DNA of 64,000 bases from Burkholderiales bacterium (GTDB lineage Bacteria > Pseudomonadota > Gammaproteobacteria > Burkholderiales > Burkholderiaceae_C): NCBI GenBank assembly GCA_030604135.1, contig JAUVWL010000004.1:152404-216403 (forward strand), given 5' to 3'. A program made the position numbers and the translations under genes. Positions 56,680 to 64,000 of the stretch are shown here, in pieces. Position 1 is the stretch's first letter. Every line of letters starts with the position of its first letter. The notes below the pieces were generated by a model that had not been told where the DNA came from, did no database searches, and saw only the letters and a program-made list of their open reading frames with translations.

Positions 56680-57356
56680 TTTTCGGTGATCAGCGCGCTG
56701 TGCGCGAGCGGAGGGGAGGGCGGAGCATGGCCGGTTTTCACCGGCAGCACGGGGGCAGCGGCCCTTTCCCGTGCCCAGGGATCGCAGGCTTTGTTTCCTT
56801 CCCGCTGCGCGGCAACGAAGCCCGCTGGACGAACTGACGCGCGGTCCACTCCCGCCGCTGCGCTGTGGTCCCGTCCCACCCGCCAGATCGTCACCCCGGT
56901 CACCCGCCATGCCCGGAGCCGGGCCGCTGGGAATACCGGAGACAGCAAGCCCCTGAGGTGATCGCATCGGCTCGAACGCCGCGCCAGTCGCTGCGCTTGG
57001 TGTCACGGCGTTCGCAGAGCCGCCGCTGCTCTGTTCACCCGGGCGCCTGCGCTGCGCTGGTCTCCCGAAGAGGCTGGGGCAGCGCGTGCGCCAGACAGCC
57101 CACCGCACTCCCCCCACGGCGCCCCCATCCACAGGTGAGGGGGACTTGTGGGGGGATCTTTCAGCGGTGGGCCAGGTGACTGGCTCACTGTTTCGTGCTG
57201 CAAGGGGAATGCCCATCCCCCACCCCTTCCCGAGGGAAGGGGCCTTGCCCACCCCCCGCCCGCCCGTGGGCGGGAGCGAGGGAGTCCGAGCGAGAGGATC
57301 GGTTTTGAGGAACCCGGATCGGGGTCCGGCTGGTCGCTCTTGCAAGGAGTTTCATC
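56680..57356. other. gene-free spacer between radC and the ssb-like gene
   Basis: 677 bases with no supportable gene. It is very GC-rich and contains GCTGCGCT at 56857, 56990 and 57051 and the related GCTGCGCG at 56804, all on the plus strand. A CCCTTCCC/GGGAAGGG hairpin lies near 57223-57241. AAGGAG at 57344-57349 belongs to the next gene. The spacer may hold promoters or ssDNA structures. Confidence 0.55.
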
Positions 57357-57761
57357 ATGGCCAACGTTCAAGTCATCCAGCGCCACGCGCACCTGGCCGG
57401 TGCCGTCAAGCTCGAATTCGTCAACGGGCGCGAAGGCCGGCTCGCCAAGGCGACGCTGACCGCCATCAGCAACCAGTACCGGGGCAGCGGAGAAGACCGC
57501 GAGGAACGCGCGGTCGCCATCCAGTGGACCCTCTGGGGCAAGCAGGCCGAGCACGCGGCCGAGTACCTGGGCAAGGGATCCCACGTCAACGTGGTGGGCC
57601 GCCTGCACAACACCCAGTACCAGGACGGAGATGGCCGCGAGGTCTACGGCATGGCGTTCACCGTCGAGGACATCGACTACCTCGACAGCAAGGCCGAGAG
57701 CGAAGCCCGCCGCAGCCGCGGCGCGCAGGAACCGCAGAGCCCACAGCCGGTAGCCGCCTGA
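57357..57761 (+). CDS. ssb: single-stranded DNA-binding protein of a mobile element
   Basis: A 134-residue OB-fold protein of the SSB family. The core (about 1-110) includes KATLTAISNQYRG and the segment QWTLWGKQAEHAAEYLGKGSHVNVVGRLHN, which is the SSB pattern of strands and the W/F stacking residues. The C-terminus lacks the acidic DDDIPF tip of chromosomal SSB, as in many plasmid-borne relatives. AAGGAG precedes the ATG. It lies between radC and DUF932, a common ICE and plasmid order. Confidence 0.85.
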   Translation: MANVQVIQRHAHLAGAVKLEFVNGREGRLAKATLTAISNQYRGSGEDREERAVAIQWTLWGKQAEHAAEYLGKGSHVNVVGRLHNTQYQDGDGREVYGMAFTVEDIDYLDSKAESEARRSRGAQEPQSPQPVAA

Positions 57762-57828
57762 AGCACACCACCGGGCGCCAGCCGCCCGGTCTCCATCCCA
57801 TTCATTCATTCCGAACCAGGAGCCCACC

Positions 57829-58215
57829 ATGATCTCCACTGCCCATTCCCCCCGCCTGGCCGCCCGCTTTGGCCAGAACACCTTCGTCATCCGCAGCGAG
57901 ACCCCGCTGGCCGAAGAGCAGATGCGCCGGGCTGCGCCATCCATCTTTGCCGAAGGCAAGCACGGCAGCCGTTCCGAGCGCTACACCTACATTCCCACCA
58001 TCGACGTGCTGCGCGGTTTGCGCCATGAGGGCTTCGAACCCTTCATGGTGGCCCAGAGCAAGAGCCGCATCGAAGGCAAGACCGAGTTCACCAAGCACAT
58101 GATCCGCATGCGCCACGCCGGGCAGGTGAACACCCGGCCCGAGGCCAACGAAATCATCCTGATCAACAGCCACGACGGCGCCAGCAGCTACCAGATGCTC
58201 GCGGGTGTGTGCCGC
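57829..58215 (+). pseudogene. DUF932-like gene, 5' part (interrupted by RIT element)
   Basis: The first 129 codons of a DUF932-type protein, found in plasmids and ICEs near ssb and radC. The frame reads QMLAGVCR to 58215; from 58216 the frame enters the mobile element and would continue as junk to 58614. The other half (61623-62096) continues with FVCCNGLVVGD. The two halves join in frame, giving an intact 286-residue protein in the ancestor. CCAGGAG precedes the ATG at 57829. The exact molecular role of DUF932 is unknown. Confidence 0.9.
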
Positions 58216-58235
58216 CTATGGCCAGCTCTACATAG

Positions 58236-58266
58236 GCGGAACTATGTCCCGCACAGAACTATGTCC
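58236..58266 (+). repeat. left terminal inverted repeat of the RIT element
   Basis: 31 bases. The first 16 (GCGGAACTATGTCCCG) and the last 11 (GAACTATGTCC) are identical to the reverse complement of 61592-61622. The 11-mer occurs twice here, 17 bases apart. Confidence 0.92.
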
Positions 58267-58316
58267 TGTCGCCAATGCTGCGCCCATGCGTGGGCCCAGC
58301 CCCCAACAGCACATAG

Positions 58317-59315
58317 TCACAGGCTCGTCAGGAATGCAAGCAACTTGTCGCCTGGTCGATATCGCCCGGCCTTGGTTCCGGGGGGTGTCGTCTTGGCCAG
58401 TACCTGCTCCTTCAAGGCGAGGTCCGCGTCCAGGTACTTCTGCGTCGTCTCGATCGACTCGTGCCCGAGCCAAAGCGCAATGAGTGCCTGCTCCACACCG
58501 GCCTGCAGTAAGTCCATTGCTGTTGTGTGCCGCAGAACGTGTGGTGTCACCCGTTTGCTCGCCAGCGATGGGCAGTTGTCGCGCGCTGCGGTCACATGCT
58601 TGGCCAGAAGGTAATGCACACCGTGCGAGCTCAGGTGGCCCCCTTGCGCATTCGGGAACAACGGCTGCCCTGGCGCTTTGAGTGGCTCGCGCATCCAGGC
58701 AGCAAGGATGGTTCTGGTGACCTTGCTCAGCGGGGTGCATCGCTCTTTGCGACCCTTGCCGATCACACGCACATGTGACCCCGTGCCCATGCTCAAATCG
58801 TCTCGCTGTAATCCTGTCAACTCCGACAGCCGCAGTCCCGTCTGCACCGCGAGCAATATCAACGCATGGTCGCGCCGTCCAGACCATGTGCTTCGATCTG
58901 GTGCAGCCAACAATGCATCGACCTCGGCGCGTGACAGGTAGTTAACCAGCGTACGCGTGAAACGCTTGGACGGGATCGCCAGCACCCGCTGTACCAGTGC
59001 CGCGTGCGCGGGCGATTCGAACGCCACGTATCGGAAGAACGAATGGATCGCCGTCAGGCGCAGATTGCGCGTTCGCTCCGATGCACCTCGACCCTGTTCC
59101 AGGTCGTCTAAGAATGCGAGCACCAATGGCACGTCCACATCGCTCAGGGCCAAGTCTGATGGCGCTTTGCCCAGGTGCTGCTGCGCAAAGCGCAGCAACA
59201 GCCGGAAGGTGTCGCGGTAGGACGCGATCGTGTGCGGACTGGCCTTGCGCTGCATCATCAGGCGTCGTGTGAAGAAGCCCTCAAGCAGCGTCGCAAGTGT
59301 TGGAACCGCGTTCAT
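58317..59315 (-). CDS. RIT tyrosine recombinase, third gene
   Basis: A 332-residue tyrosine recombinase. The N-terminal SAM-like core-binding domain is about 10-120. Catalytic residues are all visible: R in QTGLRLSELTGL, K in GKGRKERCTPL, the HVLRHTTAMDLL box (H, R), and LGHESIETTQKYL (H and the nucleophile Y). It overlaps the second recombinase by ATGA (59312-59315). Last gene of the trio, transcribed leftward from the right end. Confidence 0.93.
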   Translation of the reverse strand: MNAVPTLATLLEGFFTRRLMMQRKASPHTIASYRDTFRLLLRFAQQHLGKAPSDLALSDVDVPLVLAFLDDLEQGRGASERTRNLRLTAIHSFFRYVAFESPAHAALVQRVLAIPSKRFTRTLVNYLSRAEVDALLAAPDRSTWSGRRDHALILLAVQTGLRLSELTGLQRDDLSMGTGSHVRVIGKGRKERCTPLSKVTRTILAAWMREPLKAPGQPLFPNAQGGHLSSHGVHYLLAKHVTAARDNCPSLASKRVTPHVLRHTTAMDLLQAGVEQALIALWLGHESIETTQKYLDADLALKEQVLAKTTPPGTKAGRYRPGDKLLAFLTSL

Positions 59316-60250
59316 GACGCGTCCCATCGTCGCTCCAGGCGCTCCATGGCCTGCGCCATCAGCTCCGGCCACGCGCTCAAGTACCAGTAGGTATCGGCCA
59401 CATGCACGTGTCCCAGGAAGGTCGACAGCACCGGCAGCTGGCGCGCCACGTCTTGGCCTGAGGAATACCAATGCAGCAGTGTTTGCACCGCGAATCGATG
59501 CCGCAGGTCGTGCAGGCGCGGACCATGATTTGCGCCTGGAGCTCGCAGACCGACCTGACGCGACAGCGCATAGAAGATGCGGTGCACAGTGCCGCCATCG
59601 AGCCGGCCACCGGTATTGGAGATGAAGACAAAGCGCGAACACTTCGCCCCGAGCGTCTGCTCGCGACAGCGCAGGTACTTGGTGAGTACGGCGATCGTGG
59701 ACGGGTGGATCGGCACCAGCCGTGATCTGCCATGTTTGGCCGCGCGGATTGTGAGAACGCCCTGTTCGAGATCGACATCGCGCAGTTCCAAATGCAAGGC
59801 TTCCGCGATGCGCAGCCCAGTCACGCTGAGCAATCCCAGCAGGCAGTGGAATTGCACTGGTCGAAGCGTTGTCGATGGCCAGGCTGTCGGCAGCGTCAAC
59901 GCTGCTGACAGCAGGCAATCAATCTCCTGATCGGTGTACAGGTACGGACGCGCCCGCGTCGAGTGATGCGGCAGCAGACCGACGGCCGGCACCTCGGTGG
60001 TTGCATCGGTGGCGCTGCGGTAGCGCGCGAACCCACGCACAAAGCCAAGGCGCCGCGCCCATTCGGCGGGTTGCACACCAGCCGACTGCTGCGCCCATTG
60101 CAACGCCAGCGCGCTGGTGATGCGCCGCTCGCCGCGCTGCTCCAGGAAACTCACAAACCTTGGCAGTTGCAACCCTGCGTCGTGCAACTTGAATCCCAGG
60201 CTGCGCCGCAATTCAAGGTAGTCGTTCAAGGCCTCTCTCAGGGTGTTCAT
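59312..60250 (-). CDS. RIT tyrosine recombinase, second gene
   Basis: A 312-residue tyrosine recombinase with R in VTGLRIAEALHL, K in AAKHGRSRLVPI, HDLRHRFAVQTL (H, R), LGHVHVADTYWYL (H and candidate nucleophile Y). It overlaps both neighbours by ATGA. The N-terminus (MNTLREALNDYLELRRSLGF) is a core-binding domain. Confidence 0.93.
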   Translation of the reverse strand: MNTLREALNDYLELRRSLGFKLHDAGLQLPRFVSFLEQRGERRITSALALQWAQQSAGVQPAEWARRLGFVRGFARYRSATDATTEVPAVGLLPHHSTRARPYLYTDQEIDCLLSAALTLPTAWPSTTLRPVQFHCLLGLLSVTGLRIAEALHLELRDVDLEQGVLTIRAAKHGRSRLVPIHPSTIAVLTKYLRCREQTLGAKCSRFVFISNTGGRLDGGTVHRIFYALSRQVGLRAPGANHGPRLHDLRHRFAVQTLLHWYSSGQDVARQLPVLSTFLGHVHVADTYWYLSAWPELMAQAMERLERRWDAS

Positions 60251-61494
60251 GGTGCAACTCCCGGCCAGGCTGGCGCCAGAGCACGCAAGGTGTCGAGGTC
60301 CACGCGGGCATAGATTGACGTGACCTGCGGACTTCGGTGGCGCAGTAATTCGCCTATCTCGGGTAGTGAAGCGCCCTTCTTGAGCAGACCGACCGCCAGC
60401 GCATGGCGGAACTGGTGCGCCCCCTGATGTGGTGCTTCGACGCCGGCACGCATCAACGCATGCATGACGATCGAGGCAACGGCCACCGCACTGTTCTTGA
60501 ACGCGCGGATTGGCGCACGCGAGCGCAGGAACACGTGCCGGTCCCCGCTGGCGGGCCGGCCATCTTGCAGGTATGCAGCGATGGCCTCGCCGACATCGGG
60601 CGGCAGCGGAAGCACGTCGTCACGTCCACCCTTGCCGCGCACACGCAAGCAGCCGGCGGCCCAATCCACATCGTCCAACAGAAGCGCTGCGACTTCGCTG
60701 GAGCGCAGCCCCAGACGTGCCAACAACAGAAGCACAGCGCGATCACGCCGGCCGACGGCGGTGTGCCGTTTGCAACTTTCGATTGCCAACCTCGCGTGTT
60801 CGGGCGAGATCGCGCGTGGCAGCGCCGGTGTTGTTGTCCAGCTTGACACCGAAGGCACAGCGGCGAAGATGTGCGAGGAGACCTCTCCGCACATCTGGCC
60901 GTGGTTGAGCAGCGAACGAAGCGCCGTGATCACCAGCTTGAGCCGGCGCGCCGGCATGCGCTTGGACTGCTGTTGCACATGCTCGATCACATCGGTGGGC
61001 TGTAACGCACGCAAGTCCACGGGATCTCGGCCGAAACGTGACCTCAGGAACTGCACGGCGAGTTCGCAGTACAGCTCGATCGTCCGATCAGCCAGGCCGC
61101 GAACCTCGCGCAAATACGCTGAGAAGCGTTGAATCGCCTCATCCACAGGGTCTGTCGGCTTCAATGCATGTTCGGGTATCACGCCGTGCGCCCGCAGGAA
61201 GCGCAGCAACTGGTGCAGTTCAAAGCGCGCGATGCCTCGACTGCGGGTACGGTCGTTCAGAGTCGCACGCAGGTAGGTCTCGACAAGAGTCTCATCGACA
61301 GTCAGTGCAGCGACGGCGCAACTTCGACGCGCCAGCCAAGAGCTGAGTTGCACAGCACGATAAATCTTGTGGTGCACGCAGAACGCCGAGTACTGCTGCT
61401 CGATGAGCGAGGCGGTGAACGCTTCGAGGTACGGGGCGATCGGTCCTTGCGCCGAGCGAACGAGCGCCAATGCGCGATCAAGGGTACGGGACAT
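60247..61494 (-). CDS. RIT tyrosine recombinase, first gene
   Basis: A 415-residue tyrosine recombinase, longest of the three. The extra N-terminal part (about 1-105) precedes the core-binding domain. Catalytic residues: R in LGLRSSEVAALL, K in VRGKGGRDDVLPL, HQFRHALAVGLL (H, R), LLRHRSPQVTSIYARV (H, Y). GGAAGGAG precedes the ATG on the minus strand. First gene of the trio; its promoter must lie in the 100 bases up to the right end. Confidence 0.93.
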   Translation of the reverse strand: MSRTLDRALALVRSAQGPIAPYLEAFTASLIEQQYSAFCVHHKIYRAVQLSSWLARRSCAVAALTVDETLVETYLRATLNDRTRSRGIARFELHQLLRFLRAHGVIPEHALKPTDPVDEAIQRFSAYLREVRGLADRTIELYCELAVQFLRSRFGRDPVDLRALQPTDVIEHVQQQSKRMPARRLKLVITALRSLLNHGQMCGEVSSHIFAAVPSVSSWTTTPALPRAISPEHARLAIESCKRHTAVGRRDRAVLLLLARLGLRSSEVAALLLDDVDWAAGCLRVRGKGGRDDVLPLPPDVGEAIAAYLQDGRPASGDRHVFLRSRAPIRAFKNSAVAVASIVMHALMRAGVEAPHQGAHQFRHALAVGLLKKGASLPEIGELLRHRSPQVTSIYARVDLDTLRALAPAWPGVAP

Positions 61495-61591
61495 GAGAAC
61501 TCCTTCCGGACAGTTACCTTGGAAGGAGCAACGCTATGTCCAGCGCGGCAGGGTGTACAGCCGCAACGGACCTCAATCACCATCAGTGGGT

Positions 61592-61622
61592 GGACATAGT
61601 TCGGCACGGGACATAGTTCCGC
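61592..61622 (-). repeat. right terminal inverted repeat of the RIT element
   Basis: The right end of the RIT element, the inverted partner of 58236-58266, with three differences in the four bases between the two conserved blocks. The 11-mer GAACTATGTCC is again doubled. Confidence 0.92.
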
Positions 61623-62096
61623 TTCGTCTGTTGCAACGGCCTGGTGGTGGGCGACGTGTCCAACGACATCCGCATCCCGCACAAGGGCAACATCCGCGAC
61701 GAGGTGATCGAAGGCGCCTTCCGGGTGCTGGAAGACTTCGAGACCGTGGACGCGTCCACCGATGGCATGAAGGCACTGAGCTTGCAGCCCGAGGAACAGC
61801 GGGCGTTTGCCACCGCCGCCCTGGCGCTGCGCTACGGTGAACGAGGGGAGGGCGAACCACCGGCACCGGTCACCGCCGACCAGCTGATCGAAGCCCGCCG
61901 GCCCGAAGACTTCGGTGCCAGCCTCTGGACCACGTTCCAGCGGGTGCAGGAGAACGCCATGAAGGGCGGCCAGCCTGGAAGAGGAGCCAAGGGCCGGCGA
62001 CTGCACACCCGCCCGGTGGCCAGCATCGACCGCAGCGTGAGCCTGAACCGGGCGCTCTGGGTTCTGGCCGAAGAGATGCGCAAGCTCAAGGCCTGA
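61623..62096 (+). pseudogene. DUF932-like gene, 3' part
   Basis: 158 codons including the stop, in frame with the 5' part when 58216-61622 is removed. The junction reads AGVCR then FVCCNGLVVGDV, a natural DUF932 segment. The C-terminus (residues about 130-286) has the usual helical tail, ending in WVLAEEMRKLKA. Nothing is lost, so the gene was split recently. A GTG at 61644 may give a truncated product. Confidence 0.9.
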
Positions 62097-62105
62097 TCAG
62101 GACTC

Positions 62106-62139
62106 GAACCACACCGCCCGACGCTGGGCGGTGTGGTTC
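62106..62139. terminator. perfect 14-bp inverted repeat between DUF932 and the stb-type operon
   Basis: GAACCACACCGCCC and GGGCGGTGTGGTTC flank a 6-base loop. No T-run on either side. It lies between convergent genes, so a transcription-stop or mRNA 3' end role is likely. Confidence 0.6.
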
Positions 62140-62200
62140 ACCAGGAATTCCGAAACGCTCGCCGGTTGTCGCCGGCTCGCGCGAGCCAGGCCGCAGCTTC

Positions 62201-62671
62201 TCAACGAAGCCACAGCCAGGCGGCCATCGCCCAGCTTATGGCCGAAGAGAGCACTGCCGTCGCAGTGTGCAACAGCCACCGCTCCCAGGGGCGTGCACCT
62301 TTGCGGGCCATGGCCGCCACCTCCTGCAGCGGCAGCGTCACCCGCTGCAGAGTCGGGCCGATTTCATTGCGGAAGACCACCCGCGCCGCTTCCTCCATGG
62401 CCCGGGTCTGTGTGTCCACAGTCCCCCGGGCCACTTCGTCGGCGCGGCGGGCGATGTGCTTGACCGCCTGCACCTTTGCGTTCTCGGTGATTTCATCCAT
62501 GCGTTTTGAATACGCCGCGACCTGCTCACACAATTCGGCGCTGGTTCGCAGCAACTCCATGCGACTCGCGTCCAGTTGGGGTGCCAGGGTCTCGACCCGA
62601 TCCAGCAAAGTGCCCAGGTCGCCGATGGCCACCGCCATTAGCTCTTCGCGGGCGGTGACCAGGCCGCTCAC
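62201..62671 (-). CDS. StbC-like membrane protein of the partition/stability operon
   Basis: A 156-residue protein. A long helical, coiled-coil-like region (about 10-125) leads to a C-terminal membrane helix (about 134-154, rich in W). The start is GTG at 62671, overlapping the stbB stop by 4 bases (GTGA). The small, coiled, membrane-anchored form in third place matches the StbC-type protein of plasmid stability operons; the name is by position and shape. Confidence 0.65.
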   Translation of the reverse strand: MSGLVTAREELMAVAIGDLGTLLDRVETLAPQLDASRMELLRTSAELCEQVAAYSKRMDEITENAKVQAVKHIARRADEVARGTVDTQTRAMEEAARVVFRNEIGPTLQRVTLPLQEVAAMARKGARPWERWLLHTATAVLSSAISWAMAAWLWLR

Positions 62672-63411
62672 TGCGCCTGCCGTGCCAGCGGCACCACGTT
62701 GTTGGCGGTGCTCTCTCCCAGTCCGAGCGCCGCAAAGCAGGCATCCAGCTCGGGCACCACGCCGAGGGCCAGCCGACGGGTGGCCAGTTTCTGGGCCAGG
62801 GTGAGCTTTTCTGCGGTGTCGCTGGCCTTGACGATCAAGGCCTTGTAGTCGGTCTCGTCTCGGGCCAAGGCGGTGAGGTCGGCGCCACTGCCCCGGATCC
62901 GTCCATAGACCTCGTTGGCGCTCAGGTGACAGGCGACGTTCTCTGTGGCGATGGGTTTCGCCTTGAGGAAGGCCCGCACCAGGTCAAAGTGCGCAGGGAC
63001 ATCAGCTGCGCTGTTCACCATGTTGAACACCAGCCGCACCTTGGACGGTGGCACCCCCAGCCGCGCCAGCTCGACCAGTGTGGCGATGGTGTCCTGCTGC
63101 TGTTTGAGGGCCGGCACGCTCGGAACCACAAAGACATCGAAATCTTCCTGGCTGCCCCGGTACTTCTGCATCAGGTCGAGCAACTCCTCCACGTTGCTGG
63201 CCCCGATGTCCACCACCGCGTTGTCGATGGTCTGCATGTATTCCTGAAGCGCCCCGAACTGCCGGCCGCGCATGGCCTGACCTTCACCCTCGCCAGCATT
63301 AAGGCTCTCGACTGAAATCAGTTCAGCACCCTCGATACGGGGCAGCAACAGGTGGCGAGCGACGGTGGTCTTGCCCACGTTGCCAGAGAAATTGATGACG
63401 GCGATCTTCAT
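62668..63411 (-). CDS. StbB-like P-loop ATPase (ParA/MinD fold)
   Basis: A 247-residue deviant-Walker ATPase. The N-terminal loop FSGNVGKTTVARHLLLP matches KGGxGKT-type ParA/MinD proteins, and further motifs are VVDIGASN (Walker-like) and FNMVNSA. Family is related to StbB of plasmid stability systems. It overlaps stbA-like and stbC-like genes by 4 bases each. Role in DNA positioning or segregation is inferred. Confidence 0.8.
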   Translation of the reverse strand: MKIAVINFSGNVGKTTVARHLLLPRIEGAELISVESLNAGEGEGQAMRGRQFGALQEYMQTIDNAVVDIGASNVEELLDLMQKYRGSQEDFDVFVVPSVPALKQQQDTIATLVELARLGVPPSKVRLVFNMVNSAADVPAHFDLVRAFLKAKPIATENVACHLSANEVYGRIRGSGADLTALARDETDYKALIVKASDTAEKLTLAQKLATRRLALGVVPELDACFAALGLGESTANNVVPLARQAQ

Positions 63412-63827
63412 GGTGGGTCCTTCGCGTTGAGCCTGGCACGGGCCAGGGGGTTGGTGATCCGGCTGCTGGCGAACGCCTCGGCGATCTCTTTTCCGCTGCG
63501 CGGATCGGTCTCGATGGCGTCTTCAAGTGCCGGCAATGACAGGGTGGTCGATTCAGGCGCTGCGGTAGACGGCATGGGTGAAGGAGCCGTGAGTTCATTC
63601 CCAGACCGCACACCTGAGTCCACCGCAGGCACAACACCCCGGCTCGTGGCAGCTCTGGCCACTTCGCGCTGGACCGTGGCGTTGCTCACATGCACGCCCA
63701 CCGCGGCCAAAGCCATGCGGATCGCCTCGAAGGTGTAGCCCTGGGCGCGAAGCTCCCGCATGTCTTGCGCGAAGCGCCTCGCCTTGCGTGAGCTTCTGCC
63801 GGGTGGATCGGTCGGAATCAGCTTCAT
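63408..63827 (-). CDS. StbA-like DNA-binding protein, first gene of the operon
   Basis: A 139-residue protein with an N-terminal DNA-binding helix region (RRFAQDMRELRAQGYTFEAIRMALAAVGVHVSNATVQREV, about 17-56) and a Pro/Ser/Thr-rich linker. Repeats lie just upstream (63837-63943), as expected of a centromere-binding protein. It overlaps the ATPase gene by ATGA. Assignment as StbA-like is by context. Confidence 0.6.
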   Translation of the reverse strand: MKLIPTDPPGRSSRKARRFAQDMRELRAQGYTFEAIRMALAAVGVHVSNATVQREVARAATSRGVVPAVDSGVRSGNELTAPSPMPSTAAPESTTLSLPALEDAIETDPRSGKEIAEAFASSRITNPLARARLNAKDPP

Positions 63828-63836
63828 CGTGCGGTT

Positions 63837-63943
63837 TCTGTTCAGTGGCTGTTCTGCAGGTGTTCAGGTATTGATCGCGAGTTGGTCGCGGAATGGTCAG
63901 TTCGTACGGTGTCTGTTCACTGGCAGCTCACTTCCTGTTCTGT
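63837..63943. repeat. degenerate short repeats upstream of the stb-type operon
   Basis: TCTGTTCAGTGGC (63837-63849) recurs as TCTGTTCACTGGC (63912-63924). Related GTTC units occur at 63849-63856, 63859-63868 and 63934-63943. They lie directly before the stbA-like start, where a centromere-like or operator site would sit. Confidence 0.55.
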
Positions 63944-64000
63944 TTGTGCAATCGCTGTGAAAGGGGGTAGCGGTGTGGCCATCTTCAGCCCGCCATCGGC

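Larger units (their letters stand above)
58216..61622. mobile_element. RIT element (three tyrosine recombinases) inserted in the DUF932 gene
   Basis: 3407 bases between the two halves of the DUF932 gene. It holds three overlapping minus-strand tyrosine recombinases and ends in 31-base inverted repeats (28 of 31 identical). CCGC is present at both junctions (58212-58215 and 61619-61622), so either a 4-base duplication or the crossover site. The left side has about 20 extra bases (58216-58235, with CTATG...CATAG) beyond the inverted repeat. The three-recombinase layout matches the RIT (recombinases in trio) class. No cargo genes. Confidence 0.9.

Noticed and set aside
56680..57356. Several open frames in the radC-ssb spacer
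   Set aside because: Pro/Arg/Ser-rich frames without ribosome sites or recognizable domains; typical of GC-rich non-coding DNA.
57829..58614. A 261-codon fused frame running from the DUF932 5' part into the RIT element
   Set aside because: The last 132 codons lie antisense to the third recombinase and have no family character; the real coding part ends at 58215.

Overview
This window reads as a chromosomal segment of a high-GC betaproteobacterium, most likely a member of the Burkholderiales close to the Comamonadaceae (Hydrogenophaga, Acidovorax or Rhodoferax type). The evidence is the gene content and order: tig-clpP-clpX-lon, thrS-infC-rpmI-rplT-pheST-ihfA with a MerR-like gene and tRNA-Pro, a small Trp-rich protein, a Bug-type binding protein, a cbb3 oxidase cluster with FNR and hemN, and a Comamonadaceae-style intergenic repeat between pheS and pheT. 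The assignment is inference from content; no search was run. About 55 kb is ordinary core genome, and the last 8.5 kb, starting at tRNA-Pro(GGG), is accessory DNA.

Layout. 1-9770: end of an RND pump, a LysR regulator, a divergent D-amino-acid dehydrogenase-like gene, then an apparent uptake and catabolic set (class III aminotransferase, TAXI binding protein, fused TRAP permease, Asp/Glu-racemase-like protein). 9789-17781: tRNA-Leu(UAG), the protein quality-control set tig, clpP, clpX, lon, three further tRNAs (Gly, Cys, Leu-UAA) and two small unknowns. 17965-21208: a tightly overlapping minus-strand operon of a bacterial voltage-gated sodium channel, class I fumarase and glutamate racemase. 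21355-27111: acs, a small cytochrome c, a Trp-rich protein, ilvD and lgt. 27210-32737: a malonate operon (GntR regulator, malonyl-CoA decarboxylase, Bug binding protein, enoyl-CoA hydratase, malonyl-CoA synthetase).

32739-45311: the microaerobic respiration locus (usp, ccoI, ccoS, ccoNOQP, ccoG, two small membrane proteins, fnr, hemN, a TauE/SafE-like protein) with three near-perfect FNR boxes, then an EamA exporter. 45567-47019: aceA preceded by two tandem palindromic operators. 47139-55348: a translation operon with two candidate RNA control regions, an infC that appears to start at AUA, and pheST-ihfA followed by a MerR-like regulator.

55384-64000: an island next to tRNA-Pro(GGG) carrying radC, an ssb-like gene, a DUF932-type gene and a minus-strand stb-type partition/stability operon with upstream repeats. 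The DUF932 gene is cut by a complete RIT element (three overlapping tyrosine recombinases between 31-bp inverted repeats). Removing 58216-61622 restores one open frame across the junction, which is the clearest mobile-DNA event in the window.

How the genes fit together: the FNR, cbb3 and HemN block forms a self-contained low-oxygen regulon; acs, aceA and the malonate operon all deal with C2/C3 acyl-CoA assimilation; the island genes (anti-restriction/repair, ssDNA binding, partition) are typical of the backbone of a conjugative element whose transfer genes would lie beyond the right edge.
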